From contig JACRCB010000068.1 of the NCBI GenBank assembly GCA_016219165.1, positions 1 through 22,995 of the forward strand: a stretch of 22,995 nt of DNA, in the 5' to 3' direction. Below the pieces are notes generated by a model. The model ran no database searches, had not been told where the DNA came from, and saw only the letters and a program-made list of their open reading frames with translations. Made by a program: the position numbers and the translations under genes. Numbering within the stretch: the stretch's first letter is position 1; each line of letters begins with the position of its first letter. This DNA comes from Deltaproteobacteria bacterium. GTDB lineage: Bacteria > Desulfobacterota > GWC2-55-46 > DRQE01. Of the stretch, positions 22,546-22,995 are shown one piece after another.

Positions 22546-22725
22546 TTAGAGTCTTTCGACCTCGAGTCGCCAAGTGCACCCATATTGTCTCTTATGTTCA
22601 TCTGTGATTTTCGAAATCCAATCGAAACATCCTTTTTCCGCGTGTCTAATTTCAATGTACTCTTTTAATTCCTCAATGGTTACAAATCGCCCTGTATGTC
22701 CCATCGTATCTATCACAAAAAACAT
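22546..22725 (-). CDS. Small hypothetical protein, 59 aa
   Basis: I do not recognise this protein. The frame from ATG 22725 reads MFFVIDTMGHTGRFVTIEEL and continues through a mixed-charge helix (KEYIEIRHAEKGCFDWI) to a TAA at 22546. A strong SD, GGGAGG at 22733-22738 on the minus strand, lies seven bases upstream, which is the main reason to believe it is expressed. The composition is balanced, with two cysteines and several aromatics, and there is no signal or membrane segment. Arginines are written CGA or AGA with no AGG, unlike the core genes. It is transcribed away from the broken helix-turn-helix gene across a shared dyad, suggesting it was once regulated by it. Confidence 0.55.
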   Translation of the reverse strand: MFFVIDTMGHTGRFVTIEELKEYIEIRHAEKGCFDWISKITDEHKRQYGCTWRLEVERL

Positions 22726-22748
22726 AAGCCGTCCTCCCTTCGCAGGTG

Positions 22749-22774
22749 CCACCAATGACACTTATCGTTGGTGG
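22749..22774. promoter_or_regulatory. Operator-like dyad between divergent small genes
   Basis: CCACCAA (22749-22755) and TTGGTGG (22768-22774) form a perfect 7-bp inverted repeat with a 12-base spacer. With one unpaired A the arms extend to GTG and CAC. It lies 24 bases upstream of the 59-aa gene and just before the helix-turn-helix frame, the expected place for an XRE-family operator. Confidence 0.4.
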
Positions 22775-22780
22775 ACACAC

Positions 22781-22924
22781 ATAGTAGTCATCCGTATTAG
22801 AGAACTTCGCTCCACCAAAGGAATGACACAGGAAGACTTGGCAGAACTAAGTGGACTCAGCCGCCAATATATCGGTGATGTGGAACGAGGCGCAAGAAAT
22901 ATTTCATTGATAAGGAACCTCTGA
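22781..22924 (+). pseudogene. Truncated XRE-family helix-turn-helix regulator
   Basis: The segment VVIRIRELRSTKGMTQEDLAELSGLSRQYIGDVERGARNISL is a clear Cro/C1-type helix-turn-helix (helices at about MTQEDLAELSG and SRQYIGDVERG). The phrase 'IGDVERG-RNISL' is very like small XRE repressors and restriction-modification controller proteins, which normally continue 'xNLxxIAxAL'. Here the frame breaks to I-R-N-L and a stop. No ATG, GTG or TTG lies in frame just before the domain; TTG 22768 and GTG 22771 are out of frame, so the 5' end is damaged too. The break coincides with a GGAACCTCTG sequence and a large hairpin, consistent with an insertion. Arginine codons in the domain are CGT, CGC, CGA and AGA, not AGG. 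Confidence 0.6.
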
Positions 22925-22934
22925 TTAATTGCTT

Positions 22935-22993
22935 TTTGGGGGAAACCTTCGGGCACCCACCCGCAGGGTGGGTCGGAAAGGTTCTCCCCCAAA
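22935..22993. repeat. Large imperfect hairpin, possible end of a mobile element
   Basis: Three stacked stems are visible: TTTGGGGGA (22935-22943) with 22985-22993; AACCTT (22944-22949) with AAGGTT (22978-22983), one C bulged; and ACCCACCC (22955-22962) with GGGTGGGT (22966-22973) around GCA. That is 23 pairs in 59 bases. It starts 11 bases after the broken helix-turn-helix frame. The window ends two bases later, so any transposase cannot be seen. Confidence 0.65.
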
Positions 22994-22995
22994 CC

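Noticed and set aside
22443..22655. A 70-codon minus-strand frame through the GC-rich hairpin
   Set aside because: It translates the palindromic element and lacks an SD; the 59-aa frame with a strong SD overlaps it and is the better candidate.

Overview
The window looks like chromosomal DNA from a Gram-negative (diderm) bacterium. It carries the lipopolysaccharide export genes lptC, lptA and lptB, the Kdo phosphatase kdsC, the outer-membrane assembly lipoprotein bamD and the pilus motor pilT. The run lptCAB-rpoN-hpf-ptsN-hprK-rapZ followed by a mannose-family PTS resembles gene orders I know from Deltaproteobacteria-type and Nitrospirota-type genomes. Arginine is written very often as AGG and isoleucine very often as ATA, although the DNA is only moderately GC-rich, and GTG/TTG starts are common. 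I cannot fix the phylum from this alone; Nitrospirota or a deltaproteobacterial-grade lineage is my inference.

Layout. (1) 1-1471: 3' part of a GH57-type glucanotransferase gene, cut by the window edge. (2) 1438-5377: envelope block kdsC, lptC, lptA, lptB, then sigma-54 (rpoN). (3) 5449-11456: hpf and a compact phosphotransfer block (ptsN, hprK, rapZ, a mannose-type EIIA and EIIB, HPr, EI) with no sugar permease. (4) 11457-14399: metK and ahcY, the two central enzymes of SAM/SAH turnover. A potentially pseudoknotted region lies before metK and a 38-bp direct repeat with strong hairpins lies between the two genes. (5) 14542-16186: bamD and a TPR protein. (6) 16225-22219, minus strand: thpR-recA-pilT-recX-alaS, five tightly packed genes converging on the TPR gene. 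(7) 22221-22995: a short accessory patch with a probable methyltransferase tail, a small unknown gene, an operator-like dyad, a broken XRE-type helix-turn-helix gene and two hairpin elements. Its arginine codon use differs from the rest of the window.

How the genes fit together. LptB, LptC and LptA form most of the LPS export bridge, and KdsC supplies Kdo for the LPS core. EI, HPr, HPr kinase, PtsN and the soluble mannose-type EIIA/EIIB look like a regulatory phosphorelay beside sigma-54. MetK makes SAM and AhcY removes the SAH left after methylation. The recA cluster links recombination (RecA, RecX) with the type IV pilus retraction motor.

Most of the window is conserved housekeeping sequence. 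The best candidates for something undescribed are the structured region upstream of metK (11531-11628), the repeat block between metK and ahcY (12948-13139), several starts lacking a Shine-Dalgarno sequence but lying just behind -10-like boxes, an overlapping leader ORF at hprK, and the decayed accessory patch at the right edge. I did not find a clear new defence or mobile system.
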